DNA from: Mycolicibacterium phlei
GTDB taxonomy: Bacteria; Actinomycetota; Actinomycetes; Mycobacteriales; Mycobacteriaceae
Reading direction: 5' to 3'
Assembly: GCF_001583415.1 (NCBI RefSeq)
Contig: NZ_CP014475.1
Span: 3,410,001-3,474,000, forward strand
DNA length: 64,000 bases
The notes below the pieces were generated by a model. The model was not told where the DNA came from. It was given only the letters and a program-made list of their open reading frames with translations, and did no database searches. This document shows positions 55,740 to 64,000 of the stretch, piece after piece. The number at the start of each line of letters is the position of its first letter. Positions within the stretch are counted from its first letter, which is position 1. Made by a program: the position numbers and the translations under genes.

Positions 55740-57254
55740 GTGAGACGACTGCTGGCCGTTGTCGCTGCGCTCGTCTGCCTTGCCGCGTGCTCGACCGGGC
55801 AGCGGGTCGACCTGGGCGGCGCGTCGGGCGCCCTGGTCGCCGCGATCGCCGGGGAGCCCGATCAGCTCGACCCGCACAAGACCAGCGCCTACTTCTCGTT
55901 CGAGGTGCTGGAGAACGTGTTCGACACGCTGGTCGAGCCGGACGCCGACCTGCAGATGCGCCCGGCGCTGGCGCGGTCGTGGGAGGTCAGCCCGGATCAG
56001 CTGACCTGGACGTTCCGGTTGCGCCCGGGCGTGACGTTTCACGACGGCAGTCCGCTGACCGCCGATGACGTGGTGTTCTCCTACCGGCGGATCATCGACG
56101 AGCAGCTGACCAACGCCGACAAGTTCGCGGCGGTGACCGAGGTGCGCGCGGTCGATCCGCTGACCGTGCAGCTGCGGGTCCGCCAGCCCACCCCGAACCT
56201 GCTGACCAACATCGGCGGGTTCAAGGGCATGGCGATCGTGTCGCGGGCGAACGTGGAAAGCGGGCGGATCGCCACCCATCCGGTCGGCACCGGGCCGTTC
56301 GCGTTCGCCTCGCAGCGCAGCGGGGACTCGATCACGCTGACCGCCAACCCGGACTACTGGGGCGGCGCCCCGCGCATTCCGGGGGTGACGTTCCGGTTCA
56401 TCTCGGAGGCGTCGACGGCGCTGTCGGCGCTGCAGGCCGGTGAGGTCGACTGGACGGATTCGGTACCGACGCAGCGGGTGGCGCAGTTGCGTGACGACGA
56501 CTCGGTGCATCTGGCGGTCACCGCGAGCAACGACTACTGGTATCTGGCGCTCAACGAGGCGCACCCGCCGTGGAACGACGTGCGGGCGCGCCAGGCCGTC
56601 GCCTACGGGATCGACCGCGACGCGATCGTGCAGTCCACCAGCTACGGCACCGCCGTGGCCAACCAGCTGGCGATCCCGCGGGGCAACCCGTGGTACGCGC
56701 CCTACGACCGCTACCGCCACGACCCCGACACCGCGCGGCGGTTGCTCGACGAGGCCGGCGTCGGTGACGTCGACCTGGACATGCTGGTCACCAGCGAGTA
56801 CCCGGAGACGGTGACCGCGGCGCAGGTGATCGCGGACAACCTTGCGCCGCTGGGTATTACGGTGCGCATCCGCACCGTCGACTTCGCGACGTGGCTCGAC
56901 GAGCAGAACTCCGGCAACTTCGACATGCTGATGATGGGCTGGCTGGGCAACATCGATCCCGACGACTTCTACTACGCGCAGCACCACACGAACGGGTCGA
57001 GCAACGCGCAGAGGTTCTCCGACCCGGAGGTGGACCGGCTGCTCGACGACGGCCGGGTGCAGACGGATCCGGCGGCGCGCTATGAGGATTACCGCCGGGC
57101 CGCGACGATCATCGCCGACAAGGTGTCCTACCTGTACCTGTACAACCCCTCGGTGATCCAGGCGTGGACGCCGGCGCTGTCCGGGTACGAGGCGCGCCGC
57201 GACGGCGCCGTGCGGTTCCGCACCGCGGTGCTGGGTGAGGACGAATCGTCATGA
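55740..57254 (+). CDS. Peptide ABC transporter substrate-binding lipoprotein
   Basis: A 504-residue family 5 solute-binding protein (DppA/OppA type). The signal ends at the lipobox LAACS with the lipidated Cys at about 17. LDPHKTSAYFSFEVLENVFDTLV and the TFHDGSPLTADDVVFSYRR stretch are hallmarks of the family, as is NPDYWGG. The GTG at 55740 follows AAAGGA. It is the first gene of a four-gene importer whose remaining starts all overlap the preceding stops. The ligand (dipeptide, oligopeptide or other) cannot be told from sequence. Confidence 0.93.
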   Translation: MRRLLAVVAALVCLAACSTGQRVDLGGASGALVAAIAGEPDQLDPHKTSAYFSFEVLENVFDTLVEPDADLQMRPALARSWEVSPDQLTWTFRLRPGVTFHDGSPLTADDVVFSYRRIIDEQLTNADKFAAVTEVRAVDPLTVQLRVRQPTPNLLTNIGGFKGMAIVSRANVESGRIATHPVGTGPFAFASQRSGDSITLTANPDYWGGAPRIPGVTFRFISEASTALSALQAGEVDWTDSVPTQRVAQLRDDDSVHLAVTASNDYWYLALNEAHPPWNDVRARQAVAYGIDRDAIVQSTSYGTAVANQLAIPRGNPWYAPYDRYRHDPDTARRLLDEAGVGDVDLDMLVTSEYPETVTAAQVIADNLAPLGITVRIRTVDFATWLDEQNSGNFDMLMMGWLGNIDPDDFYYAQHHTNGSSNAQRFSDPEVDRLLDDGRVQTDPAARYEDYRRAATIIADKVSYLYLYNPSVIQAWTPALSGYEARRDGAVRFRTAVLGEDESS

Positions 57255-58219
57255 GCGGCTTGCTCTCTCATCCGGTGACCCGCTTCCTGGCCCGGCGGCT
57301 GGCGTATTCGGTGGTGGTGTTGTTCGGGGTGCTGATCGCCAGTTTCGCGCTGGTGCACCTGGTGCCGGGCGATCCGGTGCGCATCGCGCTGGGCACCCGC
57401 TACACGCCGGAGGCCTACCAGGCGTTGCGCTCGGCCAGCGGGCTGGACCGGCCGATCGTCGGGCAGTTCTTCGGCTACGTCGCATCGGCGGTGCGCGGCG
57501 ATCTCGGGGTCAGTTTCCGCAACGGCGACCCGGTGACCGAGGTGCTGCTGGACCGGTTGCCCGCGACGGTGTCGCTGGCGGCGGCCGGGATCGTGATCGC
57601 GTTGGTGATCGCGCTGCCGGCGGGCATCTGGTCGGCGCTGCGGGAGGGCCGGGTCAGCGACGCGCTCGTGCGGGTGGGCAGCCAGTTCGGGGTGTCGATC
57701 CCGGACTTCTGGATGGGGATTCTGCTGATCGCGTTGTTCGCGTCGACGCTGCACTGGCTGCCGACGTCGGGGTACCGGCCGCTGTTCGGTGATCCGGGCG
57801 GGTGGCTGCGGCACCTGGTGCTGCCGGCGCTGACGGTGGGTCTGGTCGCGGGGGCGATCATGACGCGCTATGTGCGTTCGGCGGTGCTGGAGGTCGCGGC
57901 GATGGGTTATGTGCGCACCGCCCGGTCGAAAGGCCTTGCGCCGCGGGTGGTCACGTTGCGGCACACGGTGCGCAACGCGTTGATCCCGATCCTGACGATC
58001 ACCGGTATCCAGTTGGCGACGATCATGTCGGGGGTCATCGTCGTCGAGGTGGTGTTCGCCTGGCCCGGGCTGGGCAGGCTGGTGTTCAACGCGGTGGCGG
58101 CCCGCGATTATCCGGTGATCCAGGGCGCGATCCTGTTGATCGCGGCGCTGTTTCTGCTCATCAACCTGCTCGTGGACGTGCTGTACGCGGTGGTCGACCC
58201 GAGGATCCGGCTGTCATGA
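57251..58219 (+). CDS. Peptide ABC transporter permease, DppB-type
   Basis: A 322-residue inner-membrane permease with six predicted helices. The N-terminal FLARRLAYSVVVLFGVLIASFALVHLVPGDP contains helix 1 and the family's PGDP turn. The EAA loop coupling to the ATPase is YVRTARSKGLAPRVVTLRHTVRNALIP near the middle-C-terminal third. The ATG overlaps the binding-protein stop (ATGA), and the stop overlaps the next permease start in the same way. Together with that permease it forms the pore. Confidence 0.93.
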   Translation: MSGLLSHPVTRFLARRLAYSVVVLFGVLIASFALVHLVPGDPVRIALGTRYTPEAYQALRSASGLDRPIVGQFFGYVASAVRGDLGVSFRNGDPVTEVLLDRLPATVSLAAAGIVIALVIALPAGIWSALREGRVSDALVRVGSQFGVSIPDFWMGILLIALFASTLHWLPTSGYRPLFGDPGGWLRHLVLPALTVGLVAGAIMTRYVRSAVLEVAAMGYVRTARSKGLAPRVVTLRHTVRNALIPILTITGIQLATIMSGVIVVEVVFAWPGLGRLVFNAVAARDYPVIQGAILLIAALFLLINLLVDVLYAVVDPRIRLS

Positions 58220-59076
58220 CGGAGCGGACGTCGGCGTGGCGGCTGCTGCTGGCCAACCCGGTCACGGTGGTCAGCGGTGCCCTGCTGGTGGTGATCGCGG
58301 TGGTCGCGGTCAGCGCGAACTGGATTGTGCCGTACGGGGTCAACGACGTCGACGTGCCCGATGCGCTGCAGCCGCCGAGCGGGGCGCACTGGTTCGGCAC
58401 CGACGAGCTGGGCCGCGACGTGTTCTCCCGGGTGCTGGTGGCGATCCAGGCGTCGATGCGGGTCGCGGTGGTCAGTGTGGCGTTCGCGGTGGTGGTGGGT
58501 GTGACGGTGGGGGTGGTCGCCGGGTATCGCGGCGGCTGGCTGGACACCGTGGTGATGCGGGTGGTCGACGTGATGTTCGCGTTCCCGGTGCTGCTGCTGG
58601 CGCTGGCGGTGGTGGCGATCCTGGGTCCCGGTGTGACGACGACGATCCTGGCGATCGGCATCGTCTACACGCCGATCTTCGCGAGGGTGGCGCGGGCCAG
58701 CACGCTCAGCGTGCGGGTGGAGCCGTTCGTGTCGGTGTCGCGGAGCATGGGCACCGGGGACCTCTACATCCTGCGCAGGCACATCCTGCCGAACATCGCG
58801 GGGCCGCTGGTGGTGCAGACCTCGTTGTCGCTGGCGTTCGCGATCCTGTCGGAGGCGGCGTTGTCGTTCCTGGGCTTGGGGATTCAGCCGCCGCAGCCGT
58901 CGCTGGGCCGGATGATCTTCGACTCGCAGGGTTTCGTGACATTGGCGTGGTGGATGGCGGTGTTCCCGGGCGCGGCGATCTTCGTCGCGGTGCTGGCGTT
59001 CAACCTGCTCGGCGACGGGCTGCGCGATGTGCTGGATCCCAAGCAGCGCACCATGATCGAGGCCCGCTCGAAATGA
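58216..59076 (+). CDS. Peptide ABC transporter permease, DppC-type
   Basis: A 286-residue permease with six helices. HWFGTDELGRDVFSRVLVAIQASM is the signature of DppC/OppC proteins, and VSRSMGTGDLYILRRHILPNIAGPL the EAA loop. ATG 58216 overlaps the DppB stop. A longer in-frame reading upstream runs over the DppB gene and is not credible. It pairs with the previous permease and is energised by the fused ATPase that follows, again with an ATGA overlap. Confidence 0.93.
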   Translation: MTERTSAWRLLLANPVTVVSGALLVVIAVVAVSANWIVPYGVNDVDVPDALQPPSGAHWFGTDELGRDVFSRVLVAIQASMRVAVVSVAFAVVVGVTVGVVAGYRGGWLDTVVMRVVDVMFAFPVLLLALAVVAILGPGVTTTILAIGIVYTPIFARVARASTLSVRVEPFVSVSRSMGTGDLYILRRHILPNIAGPLVVQTSLSLAFAILSEAALSFLGLGIQPPQPSLGRMIFDSQGFVTLAWWMAVFPGAAIFVAVLAFNLLGDGLRDVLDPKQRTMIEARSK

Positions 59077-60662
59077 GCGTGTTGAGTGTGCGGGACCTGC
59101 GGGTGGGTATCGGCAGGCGCGAGATCGTGCACGGGGTGTCGTTCGACGTGCAGCGCGAGCAGACGTTGGGCATCGTGGGCGAATCCGGGTCGGGTAAGTC
59201 GATGACGGTGCTGGCGGCGACGGGTCTGCTGGACGCGCCCGGTGCGACGGTCTCCGGCACGTCGACGCTGGCCGGCGACACGCAGCTCGTCGGCGCCTCC
59301 CCCAGGCTGCTGCGCAGCGTGCACGGCGGCCGCATCGGGTTCGTGTTCCAGGACCCGGGCACGTCGCTGAACCCGCTGCTGACGCTGGAGCGCCAGATCA
59401 CCGAATCGCTGGAGACACACCGGAACATGACGCGGCGGCAGGCGCGCGGCCGGGCACTGGAGCTACTGGAGGCGGTCGGGCTGCCGGAGGCGCAGCGGCG
59501 GCTGGAGGCCTATCCGCATCAGCTCTCCGGTGGGCAGCGCCAGCGGGTGATGATCGCGATCGCGATGGCGTGCGATCCGGAGCTGCTGGTGGCCGACGAG
59601 CCGACCACGGCGCTGGACGTGACGACGCAGGCGCAGATCGTCGAGCTGGTGGCGCAGCTGCAGCGCGATTTCGGCACCGCGGTGGTGTGGATCAGCCACG
59701 ACCTGGGCGTGATCGGGCAGGTCGCCGACGACGTGACGGTGCTGCGCGACGGGTCGGCGGTGGAGCAGGCCACGGTCGGCGAGGTGTTCGACACGCCGCG
59801 CCATGAGTACACCCGCGAGCTGTTGGCGGCGCGACCGCTGATCGGGCGGCCGGGCCCGCCGGAGGTGCCCGACGCGCCGGTGCTGCTCGACGTGTCGGGA
59901 CTGGACGTGCGGTTCGGTCAACTGCACGCGGTGAACGACCTGTCGTTTCAGATCCGGCGCGGCACCACGCTGGGGCTGGTCGGCGAGTCCGGGTCGGGCA
60001 AGTCGACGGTGGCGGCGGCGCTGACGGGTCTGGTGACACCGGACGCCGGTACGGCGACGCTCGGCGGCGACGAGGTGTTCGGGGTGCGCGGGTCGGCGGC
60101 CAAGGCGATGCGCAGGCGGATCGGGCTGGTGTTTCAGGATCCGTTCTCGTCGGTGAACCCGCGGGCGCGGGTCGGTGCGACGATCGCCGAGCCGCTGATC
60201 GTGCACCGGCTGGCCCGGGGCCGCCAGGCGCGGGCCGCCCGGGTCGCTGAGCTACTAGAACTGGTCGGTCTGCCAACGGATTTCGCGTCGCGATATCCGC
60301 ACGAGCTCTCCGGCGGCGAGCGGCAGCGGGTGAGCATCGCGCGGGCGCTGGCGGGTGAGCCGGAGCTGCTGATCCTCGACGAGGCGACCGCGGCGCTGGA
60401 CGTGTCGGTGCAGGCGCGGGTGCTGGACCTGTTGGCGAGGCTGCAGCGCGAGCTGGGGCTGACGTATCTGTTCATCGCCCACGATCTGGCGATCGTGCAG
60501 CAGGTCAGCCACGACGTGCTGGTGATGCGCGACGGGGCGGCGGTCGAATATCGGACCGCCGCGGAGCTGTTCGCGTCGCCGCGCCAGGGGTACACGCGGG
60601 CGCTGCTGGCCGCGGTGCCGCCGGAGCGCCCGCGCGCCGCCGCGCCGACCCCGCCGAAATAG
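59073..60662 (+). CDS. Peptide ABC transporter, fused double ATPase
   Basis: A 529-residue protein joining two ABC ATPase domains that are separate DppD and DppF subunits in many bacteria. Each half has a Walker A (GESGSGKS at about residues 35 and 306), an ABC signature (LSGGQ and LSGGE) and a Walker B (LLVADEP and LLILDEA). Mycobacterial Dpp and Opp systems also use a fused ATPase. ATG 59073 overlaps the permease stop. Its own stop codon lies inside a 21-bp sequence identical to one arm of the hairpin after accD6. Confidence 0.92.
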   Translation: MSVLSVRDLRVGIGRREIVHGVSFDVQREQTLGIVGESGSGKSMTVLAATGLLDAPGATVSGTSTLAGDTQLVGASPRLLRSVHGGRIGFVFQDPGTSLNPLLTLERQITESLETHRNMTRRQARGRALELLEAVGLPEAQRRLEAYPHQLSGGQRQRVMIAIAMACDPELLVADEPTTALDVTTQAQIVELVAQLQRDFGTAVVWISHDLGVIGQVADDVTVLRDGSAVEQATVGEVFDTPRHEYTRELLAARPLIGRPGPPEVPDAPVLLDVSGLDVRFGQLHAVNDLSFQIRRGTTLGLVGESGSGKSTVAAALTGLVTPDAGTATLGGDEVFGVRGSAAKAMRRRIGLVFQDPFSSVNPRARVGATIAEPLIVHRLARGRQARAARVAELLELVGLPTDFASRYPHELSGGERQRVSIARALAGEPELLILDEATAALDVSVQARVLDLLARLQRELGLTYLFIAHDLAIVQQVSHDVLVMRDGAAVEYRTAAELFASPRQGYTRALLAAVPPERPRAAAPTPPK

Positions 60663-60675
60663 CATTCCTGGTCGT
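60655..60675 (+). repeat. Single copy of the 21-bp hairpin arm found at 37519
   Basis: Identical over 21 nt to 37519-37539 (it begins CGAAATAGCATTCC). It spans the stop codon of the ABC ATPase gene. The matching second arm is absent downstream, so no hairpin can form here. Confidence 0.75.
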
Positions 60676-60737
60676 AATCCCGGCGATCGGACAGCCACAG
60701 CTTCTCGCTCGGCGCGGCCGTGAGAAGGTCTACAACC

Positions 60738-61478
60738 ATGACGCAACTCGAGGGCAAGGTCGCATTGGTGACGGGAGCGTCGGCGGGGCTGGGCGCGGCG
60801 GTCGCGCAGCTGTTCGCCGAGCGCGGCGCGACGGTGTTCGGGATCGCGCGCGATGCCGAGCGGATGGCCACGGTGTTCGAGAACGTCCCGGGCGGACGGT
60901 TCGCCTCGGTCGACGTCACGTCGTCGGCGGCCTGCGGTGACGCGGTCGCCCGGTGTGTCGACACGTTCGGCCGCCTGGACGTGCTCGTCAATGTCGCGGG
61001 CTACCACCAGATGCGCCACACCGCGACCATGACCGACGAGGAGTGGGAGCGCGACCTCGCGGTCAACCTCAACGGCCCGTTCTACCTCTGCCGCGCCGCG
61101 CTGCCGCACCTGCTGGAGTCCGGCGGCAACATCGTCAACGTCTCGTCGATCGCGGGTGTCGAGGGCGAGGTGTACTCCGCAGGCTACTGCTCGGCCAAGC
61201 ACGGACTGGTCGGCCTGACCCGGGCGCTGGCCGTCGAGTTCACCAAGGAGAAGCTGCGGGTCAACTGCGTCTGCCCGGGCGGGATGCCGACCGCGCAGAC
61301 CACCGAGTTCAGCGCGCCCGACAACGCCGACTGGGACCTGATCATGCGGATCGCCTCGCCGCGCGGGTTCATGGACACCGTCGACGTCGCCAAGACCATC
61401 GCGTTTCTGGCCAGCGACGACGCCGCCGCCGTCCACGGCGCGATCTACCGCGTCGACAACGGCAAGGGCGCGGGTTAG
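60738..61478 (+). CDS. Short-chain dehydrogenase/reductase
   Basis: A 246-residue classical SDR. TGASAGLGAAVAQLF binds the nucleotide, NVAG lies at about residue 87, NVSSIAG holds the catalytic Ser and YCSAKHG the Tyr-Lys pair. ATG 60738 follows GAAGG at a good distance; the frame upstream has no support. The substrate is unknown; it is possibly linked to the P450 genes downstream through the convergent TetR regulator, which ends 9 bp away. Confidence 0.9.
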   Translation: MTQLEGKVALVTGASAGLGAAVAQLFAERGATVFGIARDAERMATVFENVPGGRFASVDVTSSAACGDAVARCVDTFGRLDVLVNVAGYHQMRHTATMTDEEWERDLAVNLNGPFYLCRAALPHLLESGGNIVNVSSIAGVEGEVYSAGYCSAKHGLVGLTRALAVEFTKEKLRVNCVCPGGMPTAQTTEFSAPDNADWDLIMRIASPRGFMDTVDVAKTIAFLASDDAAAVHGAIYRVDNGKGAG

Positions 61479-61487
61479 TCCTGACGT

Positions 61488-62066
61488 CTATCGGTTCGCG
61501 TCGTACACGGGTCCCAAGAATCGTTGCAGCATCCGGTATTCCGCGTCGGCGTCCTTCATCGGCCAGGTGATCAACGCCAGGAATACGCGGATCAGCCACT
61601 GCTCGGCCAACGGATCGGGCTCCTCCAGCCCCAGCATCTCGCCCGCGAACCGCGCGACGGCCTCCGAGGCCGGCAGCCAGTCGCTGTCGACCGGCGGGCT
61701 TGCGGTGCGGATGGCCCGCATCAACGGGTCGGACCGGACCCGTTGCAACGCCAGCGCCGTCGCGGTGACGACGCGCTCACCGCCGGTGAGTCCGTCGATG
61801 GCCTCGCGCACGGTCTCCACGGTGCGGGCCGCGTGCATCGCCACGACGGCGTCGCGGATCGCGGTCTTGCCGCCCGCGTGCCGGTAGATGGTGGCCGGTG
61901 AACAGTGCACCTTCTCGGCGAGCGCCTCGATGGTGAAGGCGTCCCAGCCGCGGCGGGCGATCAGCTCCGCGGCGGCGGTGTAGATCCGCTTTCTGGCCTC
62001 CGCGCCGCGGTCCTGTCCGACCAGCCAGTCCGCCACCCCGGCGCCTCCCGCGATAAGAGCTCGCAT
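61488..62066 (-). CDS. TetR-family transcriptional regulator
   Basis: A 192-residue regulator. The HTH is at residues about 25-70: RIYTAAAELIARRGWDAFTIEALAEKVHCSPATIYRHAGGK. A 20-residue stretch rich in Ala/Gly precedes it. The ATG at 62066 sits 4 bp from a perfect 9-bp dyad (62071-62091) and an AGAAGGA ribosome site overlaps the dyad. It is divergent from the P450 gene with 162 bp between, so it probably represses both itself and the P450s. Inducer unknown. Confidence 0.88.
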   Translation of the reverse strand: MRALIAGGAGVADWLVGQDRGAEARKRIYTAAAELIARRGWDAFTIEALAEKVHCSPATIYRHAGGKTAIRDAVVAMHAARTVETVREAIDGLTGGERVVTATALALQRVRSDPLMRAIRTASPPVDSDWLPASEAVARFAGEMLGLEEPDPLAEQWLIRVFLALITWPMKDADAEYRMLQRFLGPVYDANR

Positions 62067-62070
62067 CTTC

Positions 62071-62091
62071 CTTCTCTCAATATGAGAGAAG
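62071..62091. promoter_or_regulatory. TetR-type operator upstream of the TetR and P450 genes
   Basis: CTTCTCTCA and TGAGAGAAG are perfect 9-bp arms around ATA (62071-62079, 62083-62091). The core CTCTC-AATAT-GAGAG is also found in the MarR-type operator at 44419-44437. A related half-site, ATATGTGAGAA, lies at 62132-62142. Confidence 0.7.
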
Positions 62092-62228
62092 TCCTGTCGA
62101 TCTTCCCATACATATTCGCTGTTCAAGGCAGATATGTGAGAAATGCTGCTGCCACCCGAGCGGGGTCGGATTGTCAACTTCGCGCCGCACCATTGACGCA
62201 CTCCACCGGGAGTTCAACGCTTAGGCGC

Positions 62229-63443
62229 ATGACGGTCTTGGACGACCCGGTTCAGTTCTTCGGCACAGACACCATCCAGGATCCGTACCCGCTCTACGAG
62301 CGCATGCGCGCCGAGGCGCCGGTGCACCGGATCGGCGACTCGGACTTCTACGCGGTCTGCGGCTGGGACGCGCTCGTCGACGCCGTCACCCGGGTGGAGG
62401 ACTTCTCCTCCAACCTCACCGCGACCGTGACGTTCGACGAGAGCGGGGCGGTCAACCCGTTTCCGATGATGCCGCTCGGCGATCCCGCGCACGCGCTGGC
62501 CACCGCCGACGACCCCGCCCATGCGGTGCACCGCAAGATCCTGCTGCCGCACCTGTCCGCCAGACGGGTGCAGGTCATCGAGGAGTTCGCCGAGAAGACG
62601 GCGCACGAACTCTGGGCGGAGTCGGTGCGCGACGGCCGGATCGAGTGGATGAGCGCGATCGCCAACCGGCTTCCGATGAAGGTCGTCGCCGAATTGCTCG
62701 GCCTCCCCCACGATGACGTGGACAAGCTCATCCAGTGGGGTTACGCCACCACCACGCTGCTGGACGGCATCGTCACCGAGGAGCAACTCGCGGCCGCGGG
62801 CATGGCCGCCATGGAGTTGGCCGGATATGTCCTGCAGCACTTCGAGCAGGCGGGTGCCGATCCGCAACCGGGTCTGATCGGCGACCTGGCGGCGCGGTGC
62901 GCGTCCGGCGAGGTGGAACAGCCGACGGCGCTGAACATCATGCTCACGCTGTTCTCCGCCGCGGGCGAGTCCACCGCGTCGCTTCTCGGCAGCGCGGCCT
63001 GGATTCTGGTCAGCCGCCCGGAGATTCAGCGACAGGTCCGCGAGGACCGCAGTCTGCTGGCACCCTTCATCGAGGAGACGCTGCGGTTCGAGCCGCCGTT
63101 CCGCGGCCACTACCGGCACGTGCTGCGCGACACCACCCTCGGTGGCGTCGACCTGCCCGCGGACTCGCACCTGCTGCTGCTGTGGGGGGCGGCCAACCGC
63201 GATCCGGCGCAGTTCGACTCCCCGCAGGAGTTCCGGCTCGACCGGCCCACCGGTAAGGGGCACGTGACATTCGGCAAGGGTGCCCACTTCTGCGTCGGCG
63301 CCGCGCTGGCCCGCCTGGAGGCCCGGATCGTGCTGGGCATGCTGCTGGACCGGACTGAGTGGATCGAGGCCGCCGACGTCGGAAAGTGGTTGCCCAGCAT
63401 CCTGGTCCGCAGGCTGGAGCGGTTGGAACTGGCGGTCCGATGA
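62229..63443 (+). CDS. Cytochrome P450
   Basis: A 404-residue soluble bacterial P450. The haem-ligand motif FGKGAHFCVGAALARLE gives the axial Cys near residue 350, the I-helix oxygen-activation motif is AAGESTAS and the K-helix ExxR is EETLR. The CYP family cannot be assigned without comparison. Start MTVLDDPVQFFGTD; the frame upstream crosses the promoter region. Its stop overlaps a five-codon reading frame that leads to the next P450 start. The TetR gene lies divergently. Confidence 0.92.
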   Translation: MTVLDDPVQFFGTDTIQDPYPLYERMRAEAPVHRIGDSDFYAVCGWDALVDAVTRVEDFSSNLTATVTFDESGAVNPFPMMPLGDPAHALATADDPAHAVHRKILLPHLSARRVQVIEEFAEKTAHELWAESVRDGRIEWMSAIANRLPMKVVAELLGLPHDDVDKLIQWGYATTTLLDGIVTEEQLAAAGMAAMELAGYVLQHFEQAGADPQPGLIGDLAARCASGEVEQPTALNIMLTLFSAAGESTASLLGSAAWILVSRPEIQRQVREDRSLLAPFIEETLRFEPPFRGHYRHVLRDTTLGGVDLPADSHLLLLWGAANRDPAQFDSPQEFRLDRPTGKGHVTFGKGAHFCVGAALARLEARIVLGMLLDRTEWIEAADVGKWLPSILVRRLERLELAVR

Positions 63444-63453
63444 CCGACCGGCG

Positions 63454-64000
63454 ATGAGCCAGACTGTGCGGCTGGTCGGCGATGCGGTCCGGATGAATGT
63501 CGCCGCCGCGATCCGCACCCGCCGGCGTGGCTACACCGGCTGGACCGGTGCGATCAACACCGACTACGACCCGCAGGATCCGGCCACCGCCGCCCAGCCC
63601 TTCGACGCGTATCGGGCCCTGCACCGCGGCGGCCGTGTGCATTACAACCCGCGGCGCGCGACATTCATCGTGGCCGGTCTCGACGATGTGCGCGCCGCCC
63701 TGCGCGACACCGACCAGGTCACCAGCAGTCAGGGCGTGACCCGGCTGCGGTTCTCCGCGCCGCTGGCGGTGCTCACCGACGGCGACGAACACGCCCGCCT
63801 GCGCAGACAGGTGCAACCCGGATTCAGCAGGGGCGCCATGGAGTCCTGGCAGGAGATCGTCGAGAAGCTCGCTGTCGAACTCGTCATCGAACTGCTGAAC
63901 AACCCGGGTTGCGATGTCGTGACGCGCCTGGCGATTCCGATGCCGATCCGTCTGATCGCCGCCATCCTCGGGGTTCCCGACACCGACCTCGACGACTTCC
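63454..64000 (+). CDS. Cytochrome P450, N-terminal part
   Basis: About 182 codons are present before the window ends. The start MSQTVRLVGDAVRMNVAAAI is followed by a typical P450 N-terminal region with FDAYRALHRGGRVHYNPRRATFIV, GLDDVRAALRDTDQVTSSQGVT and the C-helix DGDEHARLRRQVQPGF (WxxxR-like position). The haem motif is outside the window. It is clearly distinct from the preceding P450. No ribosome site precedes the ATG; it is reached through a 5-codon reading frame overlapping both genes. Confidence 0.85.
   Translation, partial: MSQTVRLVGDAVRMNVAAAIRTRRRGYTGWTGAINTDYDPQDPATAAQPFDAYRALHRGGRVHYNPRRATFIVAGLDDVRAALRDTDQVTSSQGVTRLRFSAPLAVLTDGDEHARLRRQVQPGFSRGAMESWQEIVEKLAVELVIELLNNPGCDVVTRLAIPMPIRLIAAILGVPDTDLDDF

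Noticed and set aside
62214..63518. 434-codon open frame antisense to the P450 gene
   Set aside because: Shadow of a clear P450 with intact haem motif on the plus strand.

Overview
The window is chromosomal DNA from a high-GC actinobacterium, almost certainly a Mycobacterium/Mycolicibacterium species. Gene content and order from about 1 to 44 kb follow the M. tuberculosis Rv2221c-Rv2252 segment: glnE, glnA2, a hip1-like protease pair, panB, a CYTH/CHAD protein, rnpB, the RNase H/zinc ribbon/Nif3/cobC block, ptkA-ptpA, a SURF1 gene, cobD, ahpE, aceE, mabR, the FAS-II operon fabD-acpM-kasA-kasB-accD6, glpD1, its TetR partner, an AgpS-like flavoprotein and dagK. Mycolic-acid (FAS-II), mycothiol (mscR) and wax-ester synthase genes fit this. 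Many starts are GTG or TTG, and several genes look leaderless, with a nAnnnT hexamer 6-8 nt before the start codon. Assignments come from recalled family features and synteny; no search was run.

Layout. 1-7.5 kb: nitrogen control (glnE, glnA2), two paralogous exported hydrolases, and an acyltransferase, all on the minus strand. 7.6-15 kb: panB, an enoyl-CoA hydratase, the CYTH/CHAD protein, RNase P RNA, an AraC/glyoxalase pair, a DUF222-HNH protein and a divergent methyltransferase/XRE-cupin pair. 15-27 kb: the RNase H/Nif3/cobC operon, the ptkA-ptpA-SURF1 operon, cobD, an MpaB-type protein, a secreted glycoside hydrolase with a charged tail, a frameshifted membrane protein gene, tRNA-Val and ahpE. 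27-38 kb: pyruvate dehydrogenase E1, its downstream regulator mabR and the FAS-II operon, supplying and controlling malonyl-CoA-dependent mycolate elongation. 38-44 kb: an SDR/LysR pair, glpD1 with TetR, an AgpS-like flavoprotein and a lipid kinase. 44-64 kb: accessory region: MarR/membrane pair, DUF3145, beta-lactamase-like esterase, LigB-type dioxygenase, mscR with its metallo-hydrolase partner, SHOCT protein, carboxyl methyltransferase, an actin-fold membrane protein with proline-rich tail, a four-gene peptide ABC importer, SDR, TetR and two cytochromes P450, the second cut by the window edge.

No insertion sequence, prophage or CRISPR array was seen. The most notable signals are regulatory: a 17-bp divergent region with two overlapping leaderless promoters (41406-41422), an inverted repeat straddling a start codon (14481-14499), two operators of different regulator families with the same core (44419-44437 and 62071-62091), a MabR-type dyad before fabD, and a 21-bp intergenic repeat present as a hairpin at 37.5 kb and a single arm at 60.7 kb. 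A one-base frameshift splits a membrane protein gene at 25.66 kb, and a methyltransferase 3' remnant seems to lie at 46.4 kb.
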